Below are positions 55,188 through 64,000 of a stretch of 64,000 bases of DNA, one piece after another. The position numbers were made by a program, and so were the translations under genes. Below the pieces are notes generated by a model. That model did no database searches and was not told the origin of the DNA. It saw nothing but the letters and a program-made list of their open reading frames with translations. The first letter of the stretch is position 1; each line of letters starts with the position of its first letter. The DNA comes from Enoplolaimus lenunculus (lineage: Eukaryota > Nematoda > Enoplea > Enoplida > Thoracostomopsidae), in contig JASANG010002650.1 of assembly GCA_030248215.1 (NCBI GenBank), forward strand, positions 93,851-157,850, in the 5' to 3' direction.

Positions 55188-55450
55188 CCCCTTCTCACAT
55201 TGAGCTGCCTGTAGGCAACTCAGCGCAGTGTATATATGTTAAATAGTATATATCGCACCGTATTTAACAATTGCAACAAGTATACATAGCACAAAATCAC
55301 CACAAGACGTGAGAGCCCCCTCGGGCTCGAGCGTCAAGCTCCTATAGCTGAGTGGTGATAGTATACGCCTCCCACTCCAGTCACTGGAGTTCGAATCCTA
55401 GCATAAAAGTAGATCTCAGTAGAAATAGAAAATATTCATATGAGAAAGGG
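55188..55450. mobile_element. piggyBac-like MITE with tRNA-like promoter, copy C
   Basis: Left ATAA|CCCCTTCTCACATTG (one target base changed), right ATATGAGAAAGGG|TTAA. The tRNA-like block is at 55339-55405. It lies 33 bases from copy B in the same orientation. Confidence 0.85.
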
Positions 55451-56104
55451 TTAATGTCCTTACACCATAACGAGACAATGTTCAAAGGAACTATTGTTGT
55501 ACATTTCTTTTGGCAAAAGCTATGCACAAAAAATTAAAAAGTGTTTCACAGAAACAATGCTGTATCGAGTCTGCGTTTTGACAGTACTCACTACCGAGGG
55601 ACTCTGTCTTGTCACTACTCCCTTGGAACACTGTCAGGACAAAACCGGCTGTTTAAGAGCAGGGGGGTGTGTTTGGATTGTACCCTGGCAGCAAATCTTG
55701 CGGTCGTGTTGCATTTCTGGTAAAACATTCATAGCAGATGAAGACAATATTTTTAAAGTTTCCATTTAATACTCTGAAACATGAGAAAGCACGTCGGTTA
55801 CTACTGATAAATAATGGTGGAATGTGCTAAATTACGAGGCGTACAGCAATAGTCCCTTCGCACAGTGTCTCGTAATGGTGTAAGGACATTAAAGACTCTG
55901 TACTATGGCTGTAATGACATTGGAGCTCCTGTGGGTAGGATTAAAGACTCTGTACTATGGCTGTAATGACATTGGAGCTCCTGTGGGTAGGATATCTGTG
56001 TGTCCTTGGACTCTGGAAAGAGACAAGTTCTAAATATAACATCCTTCTTATAGAGTTCCTAAAATGACACAAGTCCTTACCCAGACATGGACAATTTTTA
56101 AAAC

Positions 56105-56720
56105 GCGGGGCGGGAAAAAGTAGGTGGACCACCCACCCGCGCGGGCACGCACCACTCTTAGTTCGTTTCGGAGCTGTTAAAAAAATATTTCTTAATAGGG
56201 ATAGACCCCATTACAGAGACTGAGCACATAAAAAATAAAAAAAATACCCCTTCCTTCCCCCCGAGGCTTCTTTTTACCGGCTCATGCCGATGCCACCGGC
56301 TGATGGAGGACACCCCACCACAATAAACTTTCCTTTTTTCTTCCTTTTAGGGGGCGCCCCCCTCACCACAACCCCCCTCACCCGGTTCGCTCTCCTCCCT
56401 CTTCCTTCCCTCGTCATGCTTTCGCTCAACTTTTTAATTTAAAACAAAATATTAATCTTACCCAATCCCCATTTTTAAAAAAATCCAACAAAGGAAAAAA
56501 AAAAAAAATGAAGAAAAGAACAAACTAACACCACATACTAAATGCAAGGCATGGTCCACATAGATATTCGATCTAAAATAAAAAAACAAAACATAAATAA
56601 CATAAATAAAAGTAAAAAAATAAAAAAAAAATAAAATAAAAAAATAAAACATAAAAAAAAAGACCAACACAACACCCAGCCCCACCGCCAGCCGCCCCGG
56701 CCCCGCGCCCCCCGCATAAA
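56105..56720. other. Low-complexity island, probably unreliable sequence
   Basis: This is a patchwork of CCCC-rich, CTTCC-rich and long A-rich tracts (A-runs with single T or C), then CCCCGGCCCCGCGCCCCCCG. The texture is the same as 36000-36382 and unlike any other part of the window. The minus-strand Phe/Tyr-rich frames are artefacts. It may mark the edge of a poorly resolved assembly join. Confidence 0.6.
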
Positions 56721-57874
56721 AGAACCTGTAAAATGGTTGATGCCATTTTAGGGTTACAGTTCTTGTTTTGCATGCCCTATACATTGTAATACTGACTTTG
56801 CGGCTAGTAGTTATACGAAGGCAAATATGCGTCAACGGTTGGTCGTAAAAATTTGTGTCTTTTCAAAAAGTTTAAATATGATTTCAGTATTACGTTATGA
56901 ATAGATTTCGGATTTAGGTCACGTTTCGAGTTTGAGAAATTTCAGTTCCGGATCACGTTTCGGTTTTGAAAAATTCGGGGTCCGGATCCGGTTTTAAAAA
57001 GCTCTATCATGAAACTGATTCGACTGTAAGTCCACCTTGGTTTTCAAAAATTATAGGTCCGATATTTGACTGTTTGATTTGCAAAGACTGCACGTGGGAG
57101 ACAAACCAAGAACACCCGGTTAACCTTCTTGTTCTGAAATTAAGCTAGCCCAGTTAGCATTTTAGCTGAAATTTTTATTTGCTATAAATAGATCTATACC
57201 TATATATGTATATATGTAGTAGTTTTAAACACATTTTTAACTGGAGCCATTGTGTCGATAGCTACAATTTGATTTACAATTCACATTTGTGAGATCGCTT
57301 TATTGTCATTTGCAAGAATCTGCCATTTTATACGTGGTTAAAACTAAAGCTGAATCAACAGTGGGAATGTCAAGCAGTGTTGGCATTTAACGGTGTTTTA
57401 AATCTTGTGGTGTACTGTTTACTGTTGATTAAAGTATTTTGCATGATTTTACTTTTCAATTCTCTACTGCTCTCAAGCAACACGTAGCCAGTGGAGGACT
57501 GAGCGGTCTAGACCGGCACAATCATGAACCTAAAACGTTTTGCGAATGTTAAAGCGATTTGAGAACTAAAATTACGTTGTAGCTCCTTGCTCGCTTCGTT
57601 CGCGGAGTTTTCTATAAAACTTAGCATTCATTCTAACTCATAGTAGCCGAGACCCACCCCAATTGAAAAACCTGGCAGCGCGAATGAGATATTTTGTCTT
57701 CTTCATATGCAAACCTTAATTGCGTGCGTAGAAAATATCAAGCCTTTTTTCAATTTTTATACTTAGTTAAGTTTCCGGTATTTTACGATCTGTTTACACC
57801 TTGCTTTATTATGTCAGTCACACACTACTAACAGCACTCTACGCACGCGCAAGGTCCTGCAGTATAGTTACCTA
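56721..57874. other. Intergenic stretch, nothing recognised
   Basis: A short GTTCCGGATCACGTTTCGG-type duplication occurs at 56915-56995; otherwise no gene or repeat that I can name. Confidence 0.4.
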
Positions 57875-58389
57875 TGCGGGGTTCATGTTACCGATTGTGC
57901 GCTTTTGACCTGTTTTGTCACCTATTCATAGCAGGAGGTAGAAACAACCTATATGAATAGGTTGTTAGCTAGCTACTACCCATATGGGTATTTTACGCTT
58001 GTAGCTATGGGTAACTAGTTTTTGTTTTGTTACCCATATGGGTACCTTGCGATTGTTTCAACTATATTTTATTGCTTGCGTAATTTTTTAGGTTTTTTCG
58101 AAAAATATATTGTAGAAAAGACTAAATCAGACATGTAAAACAAAACTCACCGTACTGAGCCGTTTTAAAGTGCAAGCTTCAAAGTGCATTATGTTGGCAT
58201 CTATATAAGCTACGAGCAGACATCTTGTATCTACCCATATGGGTAGGTCAATATTTCAAACACCTAGCTATGTGCAACATTATACTTTCTGTTGGTATTC
58301 ATATGGGTAACAAAAAAGTTAGTATGTACCACTACGGGTATAGTGACAAAACAGGTACCAAGCACACAATTGGTAACGTGAACCCCGCC
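57875..58389. mobile_element. PIF/Harbinger-like MITE, TACCCATATGGGTA subfamily, short copy
   Basis: TGCGGGGTTCATGTTACCG and GGTAACGTGAACCCCGCC are inverted ends. ACCCATATGGGTA palindromes recur inside, as in 18277-19226, and the sub-terminal ACAAAACAGGTACCAA block is shared with that copy. Confidence 0.82.
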
Positions 58390-58643
58390 TAAATAAATGT
58401 CCGCCGCTAGTTAGAACTATAAAAGCGGACATTTCGATACCGTTGTTCTGAGCGAAAAATGTCCGCATAGTTATCAATATTTCTAATGTATGTCCGGTAG
58501 AGTGTTTCTATGCAATAAAATACTAAAGTTTTCAAATTGATTAAAGTTGCATTATGTTGTAGCCGACGTAAAACGCATGACGGAACCGCGAATTCCAGCA
58601 TATGTATACATAACACTAAGGAATTACATCAGCACAGAGAATA

Positions 58644-58814
58644 ATGTTCCTGAATAATTGCGTAAGAGTTTACCAAACCAAATTTTACAGCAAGCCAACT
58701 TGGTCCCATGCAAGTATTTATCAGACTAAAAACAAACGCTCGGATACTACACAACCGCGGATTAGCACAGGTCAACAGTTTGACAAAAAGTCCTGGTTTC
58801 AGGATACTAAAACT
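58644..58814 (+). CDS. Possible exon of unknown gene
   Basis: The frame from ATG reads through KPTWSHASIYQTKNKRSDTT and PRISTGQQFDKKSWFQDTKT to a GTGCGT donor. An acceptor (AATTTTACAG at 58690) could also start it. The composition is polar and protein-like with no repeat signature, but I recognise no family. It could be an upstream exon of a separate gene or simply a chance frame. Confidence 0.25.
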
Positions 58815-59730
58815 GTGCGTATGTTTTTATCAATGATTTATCTCTTATAAAGGGCAAGTGCGCGCCGCAAACAAGTAACTTTGGTGCCCTAAATTGAGAA
58901 GTATGCATTTAACATTGGAAAATCCAAAATGTGACTGTAGCCAAGTGCATTAAAAATTCGATCATTTTTGAGCCCTGATGTCAGATGTACCCCAGTACAG
59001 CTCAGAACTGAACTTTTACAAACATTTTAAATGATTTTGCGCATATTATCTTCTTTTAAAATTGGCGGCATATATAAGAACTAACATTTAAAACTTTAGC
59101 TAGCTACACCGTTATTTGCGCTGAACTCATAAATGTCAGATTATTAGCTATGTCACCAGTGGACAAAACGTAAGTCAGGTAGACGGTATGGACGTCCATA
59201 CCGTTACAGCAGAACAGAGTGGACTTTATTTGTGCGCAACCTACAAACGGTAACGTGTGAGTGACAATATTTTGTCACAGTGTCACCCAATGTGCTAATA
59301 GGGACAAAACGTGTCCTAAGCTGTCCCGGTTATAACGTAAACCCCGCATTAGGTACTTGCTCAAAAATGAAAACCGTCGCTTTCGACAGTTCAAATTCAG
59401 TAAATAATTAACAAGACAAACGGTATAATTTGTTCATTTACAAATTGTGTCAAAAATAAAAATACTATTAAACGCTTTCGCTGTTTTAACAGCATCGTTC
59501 GAAAAGCTTTTATTAAAAGGGAGAAACTCACTGAAATAAATCACTTACTGTTTGACAAAATGTTATTTAAGCTGCAATGTAAAATAGCTTTTTTCAAGAT
59601 GCAAAAAGCGTTTTGTTTTTGACCCGTTTTTAACAATGGCTTTTTGTACAAATTGCAGCCACAACATCAATAACATTGCCAAATTGTTAATTTAATTTTT
59701 ATTTATTTTTTCAAATATAATTCTACAAAG
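58815..59730. other. Intergenic stretch with a solo PIF/Harbinger-like end
   Basis: A right end (CCCGGTTATAACGTAAACCC, GCATTA) finishes at 59348. A near-perfect 22-base palindrome centred on GGACGTCC lies at about 59184-59205. The last roughly 380 bases precede the secreted-peptide gene and hold its promoter, though no TATA box is obvious. Confidence 0.45.
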
Positions 59731-59892
59731 ATGAATCAACGTTTTGTGGTTTTCGCTCTACTGTTTGTTGCAATTCTGGGTGCAATATTTGCCGAGTATG
59801 GGGTAGAAACGAGAAGTGTTGATTCAGGCGGAAGCACCGGAAGTGGCGGCGGAACATCAGTACCAAAGAAAGATGCCGCCATTGCGGCAGCG
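59731..59892 (+). CDS. Small secreted peptide gene, exon 1 (signal peptide)
   Basis: The ATG begins a classic signal peptide (MNQR then FVVFALLFVAILGAIFA), with likely cleavage after FA. A Gly/Ser-rich spacer follows (VDSGGSTGSGGGTSVPKK), then DAAIAAA, ending at a consensus GTAAGT donor in phase 0. No family is recognised. The upstream TTTTTCAAATATAATTCTACAAAG could serve as a trans-splice or 5' acceptor. Confidence 0.75.
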
Positions 59893-60003
59893 GTAAGTTG
59901 GTTCTTGTACACTTCCCCACAGGCTTAGGCTAAGCCTTAGGGGTTAGGCTTAGGTTTACAACATAGGTTTATGTTTCAGAAATGTCTTTACCTTGAAGCC
60001 TAA

Positions 60004-60085
60004 TGCAGGATTCACGTTATAACCGGGGCAGGCGGGACACGGTTTGTCCCATGCTGATTCGACATCAACGTTAAAATTCGAGCAC
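60004..60085. mobile_element. Solo left end of a PIF/Harbinger-like MITE
   Basis: TGCAGGATTCACGTTATAACC through the CATGCTGATTCGACATC block matches, inverted, the right end of the copy at 42999-43674. It stops where another copy begins (60089), so it was truncated there. Confidence 0.75.
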
Positions 60086-60088
60086 TCA

Positions 60089-60745
60089 TGTGGGGTTCAC
60101 GTTATAACTGGGGCAGCTTGGAACACGTTTTGTCCAGGTTGATTCGACGTCAACATCAAATTTTGTGATCTGAATAGCGGTTATGTAGACATAATGTGAT
60201 TGTCACATGACATTAACTTACAAATCACTGATCTCAAGCGATCATCGTATACAAATAACCATTTGTTATATGATACCGCGGGACATTTATGCAAATATCA
60301 TGTGATATTCCAAAACTTTACCAAATATCATATGATATTATGCAGGACAATGAAATTTGTGCGCGCTAATAAAACAGTAAAAAGTCAGATAATGCAGCAG
60401 ATTGGCTTCTACGTTTCTGTTTCTCGCTCGATTTTTCCCAAAATATATTCCTAATTACAAATAATTCAAATTTCAAATTTTAGTGTCATTTGGCATTCTA
60501 CAGGACAATCAAGCTAGTTTACCACAACTTTGCAGACATTTTCAAACATATCACATGACACTCACAGGCAATACTTGGAATATCATATGTTATTGCAGTA
60601 CAAACAGTAGATGTCACAGCAGGTTAAAAGACAATTCACATTTTTTGAATTTGATAGCGGATAACCGGTCAGACAAAATGTTACCAGCAATAGTCATAGG
60701 GACAAAACGTGTTCCCGGCTACCCAGTTATAGCATGAACCTCGCA
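60089..60745. mobile_element. PIF/Harbinger-like MITE, ATATCATATGATAT subfamily
   Basis: TGTGGGGTTCACGTTATAAC and GTTATAGCATGAACCTCGCA are inverted ends; CATATGATAT motifs are inside. It lies in the intron of the secreted-peptide gene. Just right of it (60775-60815) is a CCTAAGCCTAAGCCTCAGCC run. Confidence 0.82.
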
Positions 60746-61189
60746 TGATATCGGGTGAACAGACAAAATTTTTACCTAAGCCTAAGCCTCAGCCTAAACC
60801 TAAGCCTTAATGTAAAATCTTTCGGATAGTGTAGAAGGGACGTAAGTTTCTAAGTTTTAAATTATACTTTAAAATATTGTCAACCCAAGCCTCTAGTCAG
60901 CTCAACCTTCTAACGAAACACTAAAACAAGTTCAGAACGTGAATACTTCAAAAATATAATGCACCATCCAGGTTATACTGCGCTCGCCAATGTCAAAAAA
61001 TGTCCATGTTATTATTGGAAAGTAGCAATAAAATTACAGCTATTTCTTGGACAAAGTAATTATTTTCACACTATTTAGCTATCATGTCGTTTCATTGCAG
61101 TTTATTCTTAGGACATGTTCAAAAAATGATAGAGTATTTAGACAACGTGTGTTTTATTGCGCCAAAAATGGAATTTATCGAAAAATTTG

Positions 61190-61590
61190 AATTTCACGCT
61201 TAAATTTGAATTTTCTGGCTAAAATTTGAATTTTCCCGCCAAAATATGAACTTTCCCACCAAAATTAGAATTTCGCGCCAAAATTTTAATTTTCCCGCCA
61301 AAATTTGAATTTCCGCCAAAATTTAAGTTTTCCCGCCAAAATTTGGATTTCCCATCCAAAATCTAAGTTTTCCCGCCAAAATTTAAACTTTCCCGCCAAA
61401 ATTTGAATTTTCCGCCAAAATTTGAATTTCCCGCCAAAATTCGAATTTCCCGCCAAAATTCGAATTTCCCGAAAAAATTCGAATTTCCCGCCAAAATTCG
61501 AGTTTTCCGCCAAAACTCGAATTTCCCGATAAAATTTCAATTTCCCGCCAAAATTTAAGTTTTCTCGCCAAATTTGAATTTCCGGGCCAA
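61190..61590 (-). repeat. GGCGGGAAATTCAAATTTT minisatellite, second array (inverted)
   Basis: About 22 imperfect units of AATTTGAATTTCCCGCCAAA, the reverse complement of the array at 53345-53735. Here it is not inside a recognisable MITE. It lies in the secreted-peptide gene intron. Confidence 0.9.
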
Positions 61591-62375
61591 AATGTGAAAA
61601 ATTATCAAAAATTTTAAACTAACCATTGCTCGAACAATTTGCACTGTATTTTGAAAGTGTGTCATGTTTTTACACACTTTTTTGCATTGTTCCTTTATTT
61701 TGTAGGTCATTTGTATAGCTAGCTTAAATTTTGGACACTATTTTTAGAGAGTGTTCGTAATTTAGCTAGGTATTAAAATGGTGGGAAATTTTTTTACATT
61801 GGCGAGCGCAGTATAACCTTTATGCTGCATTAGATTATAAGCGGGTGTGACACTAATCTAGGGGGCCAAAATTTATGTCGTGTCATCTGAGCAGGATTTT
61901 TCATTATATCGCAAAAATCGTTTGATTAATTAAAATCGTTTTGATACACATACATTGAGTAATAATTCACCTTAGAGTTTCTCCACATTAAGGCGTGATG
62001 AAATTAACTGTTTCAAACGCGAAAAGCATTTAAAGTAGCACTTGAACCACAATTGACGGAGTGTTTTGCAACTTTTAATAATGTTTAATCTCTTCGATGA
62101 TTTGCACTTACGACAACACAGACCCGACACTTGATAAAAATGTTAGATCTCAAAATGCCATGCTCGGCCATCATTTCCTCTTTTGTTCCGAGCCACGAAC
62201 CTAATCATATTTGTTTGGTCCAGATGCTATTATGTTTTTTGTTAAACAGTTTATTTTGTGAGCTTATACTGCATATATTTTTCATTGATTGGTTTGCTAA
62301 GATCTTCAAGTCTTTATTTAAATACAGTTCGTAACGTAACGTTTTAAAAGTCAAATAAACCTGTGTTTCTTGCAG

Positions 62376-62432
62376 GACATTACTCATCATGGTACTCCTT
62401 GCATCGGCCAGTTTGACTTTGCATACTGTTAG
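62376..62432 (+). CDS. Small secreted peptide gene, exon 2 (two-Cys C-terminus)
   Basis: A very strong acceptor (CTGTGTTTCTTGCAG) is followed in phase 0 by DITHHGTPCIGQFDFAYC and TAG. Joined to exon 1 this gives a 73-residue precursor with exactly two Cys, eight residues apart, in GTPCIGQFDFAYC: probably one disulfide loop at the C-terminus. It could be a neuropeptide, antimicrobial or secreted effector; no family is recognised. The split rests on splice consensus and phase. Confidence 0.65.
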   Translation, partial: DITHHGTPCIGQFDFAYC

Positions 62433-62514
62433 AAACAATTAACGTTTGCACTCATGGTGGAACAGAATCACGAATTTTTCTGTGGTTGTAAAACGCAATA
62501 CGTTTTTGTTTATT

Positions 62515-63731
62515 ATGGATCATCCACGTAATACTGTCTACGCTACTGTAAAAAATTGTCCACAAACCTGGTTTTAAGGGCGGGACAAAACGACAATGTC
62601 CTTAAGCTATAAGGACTTCACAGAAGGTGTAACTAGATAGTGGGTTTTGAAAGCAGGTCCTTCGAAGGGACTAAAGACAATGTAGACACTGTCTGGAGAC
62701 AGTGTCTGACAATACGAGTTCCTTCGAACAGACCCTGTATAATTGCAAAGCAAAGTTCCTTCCGACAAACTTTGTATTATGAAATATGCTGAGTCCCTAC
62801 TGACAGACTCTGGACAAAACAGTTGTCCTTTAAATAACGTATTGACAATTTAGCATGGGTATGGACGGCAACGTGACCAAGCATAGGTCGTTTAGGGAGA
62901 GTGCGAGTTGTCAGCAGGGTCTACACAGGACATGAACTGACATTTGGACATGTAATTTGGAAACAATAAAATTACAGACTTATGTGGGGTTCACGTTATA
63001 ACTGGGGCAGCCTGGAACACGTTTTGTCCCTATGACTATAGCTGTTAACATTTTGTCTGACCGTTTATCCGCTATAAGATTCATAAAATTTGAATTGTCT
63101 GCTATCCTGATGTGACATCTACTGTTTGCACTGCAATATCATATGATATTCCAAATATTGTCTGCGAGTATCATATGATATGTTTGAAAATGTCTGCAAA
63201 GTTGTGGTAAACTAGCTTGATTGTACTGTAGAATGTCATATGATACTAAAATTTCAAATTTGAATTATTTGTACTTAGGAATATATTTTGGGAAAAATTT
63301 AGCGAGAAACAGAACGGTAGAAGCTAATCCAACTTGCGAAATCATTTAATGCTGCACTATCCGACTTTTTACTGTTTTATTTAGCGTGCACAAATTCCAT
63401 TGTTCTGTATAAACATCATATGATATTTAGTAGAATTTTGGAATATCATATGATATTCGCATAAAATGTCCCGCAGTATCATATGACAAATGGTTATTTG
63501 TATACGATGATCGCTTGACATCAGTGATTTGTAAGCCAATGTCATATGACATTTACATTTTGTCTACACAACCGCTATTCGGATCACAAAATTTTATGTT
63601 GACGTCGAATCAACTTGGACAAAACGTGTTCCAAGCTGCCCCAGTTATATCGTGAACGCCGCATTAAGGGCTCGTACGTGGGGACAATTTTTACAGTAGC
63701 GTAGACAGTATAACGTGGATGACCCATTATT
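62515..63731. mobile_element. TCATCCACGTAATAC element, full length, with a nested MITE
   Basis: GGATCATCCACGTAATACTG and CTACGCTACTGTAAAAAATT at the left match in reverse the right end (AATTTTTACAGTAGCGTAG then GTATAACGTGGATGACCC). About 540 bp remain without the nested PIF/Harbinger-like copy at 62983-63663. The interior has repeated AGTCCCTNCNGACA words. This copy defines the family's ends. Confidence 0.82.
62983..63663. mobile_element. PIF/Harbinger-like MITE with TTA duplication
   Basis: TGTGGGGTTCACGTTATAAC and TTATATCGTGAACGCCGCA are inverted ends, flanked on both sides by TTA. Many AATATCATATGATATT palindromes are inside. It is very close to the 60089-60745 copy in reverse orientation. 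Confidence 0.88.
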
Positions 63732-64000
63732 TATTATTATTATTATTATTATCATTATTGCTAAACATTGATTAAATTGACTTTTGTAAAGTTTGTTTTA
63801 AATAAAATTAATGTGACCCAAAGAAGGGTAGATTAAAAGTAATTTACCGTACCCCTGTGGAGTTTGATCCTGAGCAAAACTTTTCTAGGGGGTCCAAATT
63901 TGTGTCTTATCATCTGAGCGAGATGTTTCAATATATCGCAAAAACGCTTAAATAATTAATATCGTTTTGTTACACATACATTGAGTAATAATTCGTATTA
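63732..64000. other. Right edge, nothing recognised
   Basis: An (ATT)n microsatellite at 63731-63752 is followed by AT-rich DNA. The block at 63884-64000 (TAGGGGGTCCAAATTTGTGTC, ATTGAGTAATAATTC) repeats 61858-61970, so it is part of another interspersed repeat. Confidence 0.5.

Larger units (their letters stand above)
54691..56104. mobile_element. TCATCCACGTAAT element with two nested tRNA-bearing MITEs
   Basis: The left end TGGGTCATCAACGTAATGC runs into ATAAAAATTGTCCATG, whose inverted partner ACATGGACAATTTTTAAAAC is at the right; the outermost right end is lost. Two piggyBac-like MITEs (54902-55154, 55188-55450) sit inside. A block of about 70 bases (TTAAAGACTCTGTACTATGG...) is tandemly doubled at 55885-55995. 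Confidence 0.7.

Noticed and set aside
56458-56835. Minus-strand Phe/Tyr-rich frame that resembles a membrane protein
   Set aside because: Encoded by A-rich low-complexity sequence; no codon-level coding signal.

Overview
This is a eukaryotic window, AT-rich and dominated by repeats. I read it as nematode DNA. One gene encodes an astacin metalloprotease with a C-terminal EGF-CUB-thrombospondin order, the layout of the nematode NAS-36/NAS-37 group. A 7TM chemoreceptor-like gene lies beside it, and several short repeats carry runs of TTAGGC, the nematode telomere hexamer. A large, MITE-rich genome with long introns would suit a clade I nematode such as a mermithid, but that placement is a guess.

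Layout. 1-4131: no gene, MITE remnants. 4132-5975: three-exon 7TM receptor gene with one reading-frame break. 5976-13900: MITEs, an inverted pair of Penelope-like endonuclease remnants (9441-10370) and a 61-bp tandem array (13161-13665). 13922 to about 50093: a ~36-kb plus-strand astacin gene that I assembled exon by exon from splice sites, phase and protein family (signal peptide, prodomain with FEGD switch, furin-type site, catalytic domain, EGF, CUB, TSP1, uncertain tail). Its CUB domain is split by an 18-kb intron (27289-45291). That intron holds a compositionally foreign block at 29441-42950, with two 1.3-kb LTR-like direct repeats, a GC-rich unrecognised coding stretch, paired hairpin-forming repeats, a 180-bp satellite and a CCAAT/TATA promoter. 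50230-58640: more nested transposons and a probable low-quality island. 59731-62432: a two-exon gene for a small secreted peptide with a two-cysteine C-terminus, its intron full of MITEs. 62515-64000: nested MITEs.

The three host genes are on the plus strand and are not an operon: they are kilobases apart and functionally unrelated. Most remaining sequence falls into a few non-autonomous families that nest in one another: TGCGGGGTTCACG (TWA target sites, PIF/Harbinger-like), TTAA/CCC with an embedded tRNA-like promoter (piggyBac-like), CTGTAGTGACCCG (TA target sites), TCATCCACGTAAT, CCGGATATCCGG and a family with TTAGGC-like interiors. I saw no rRNA gene, no intact tRNA gene and no CRISPR array.
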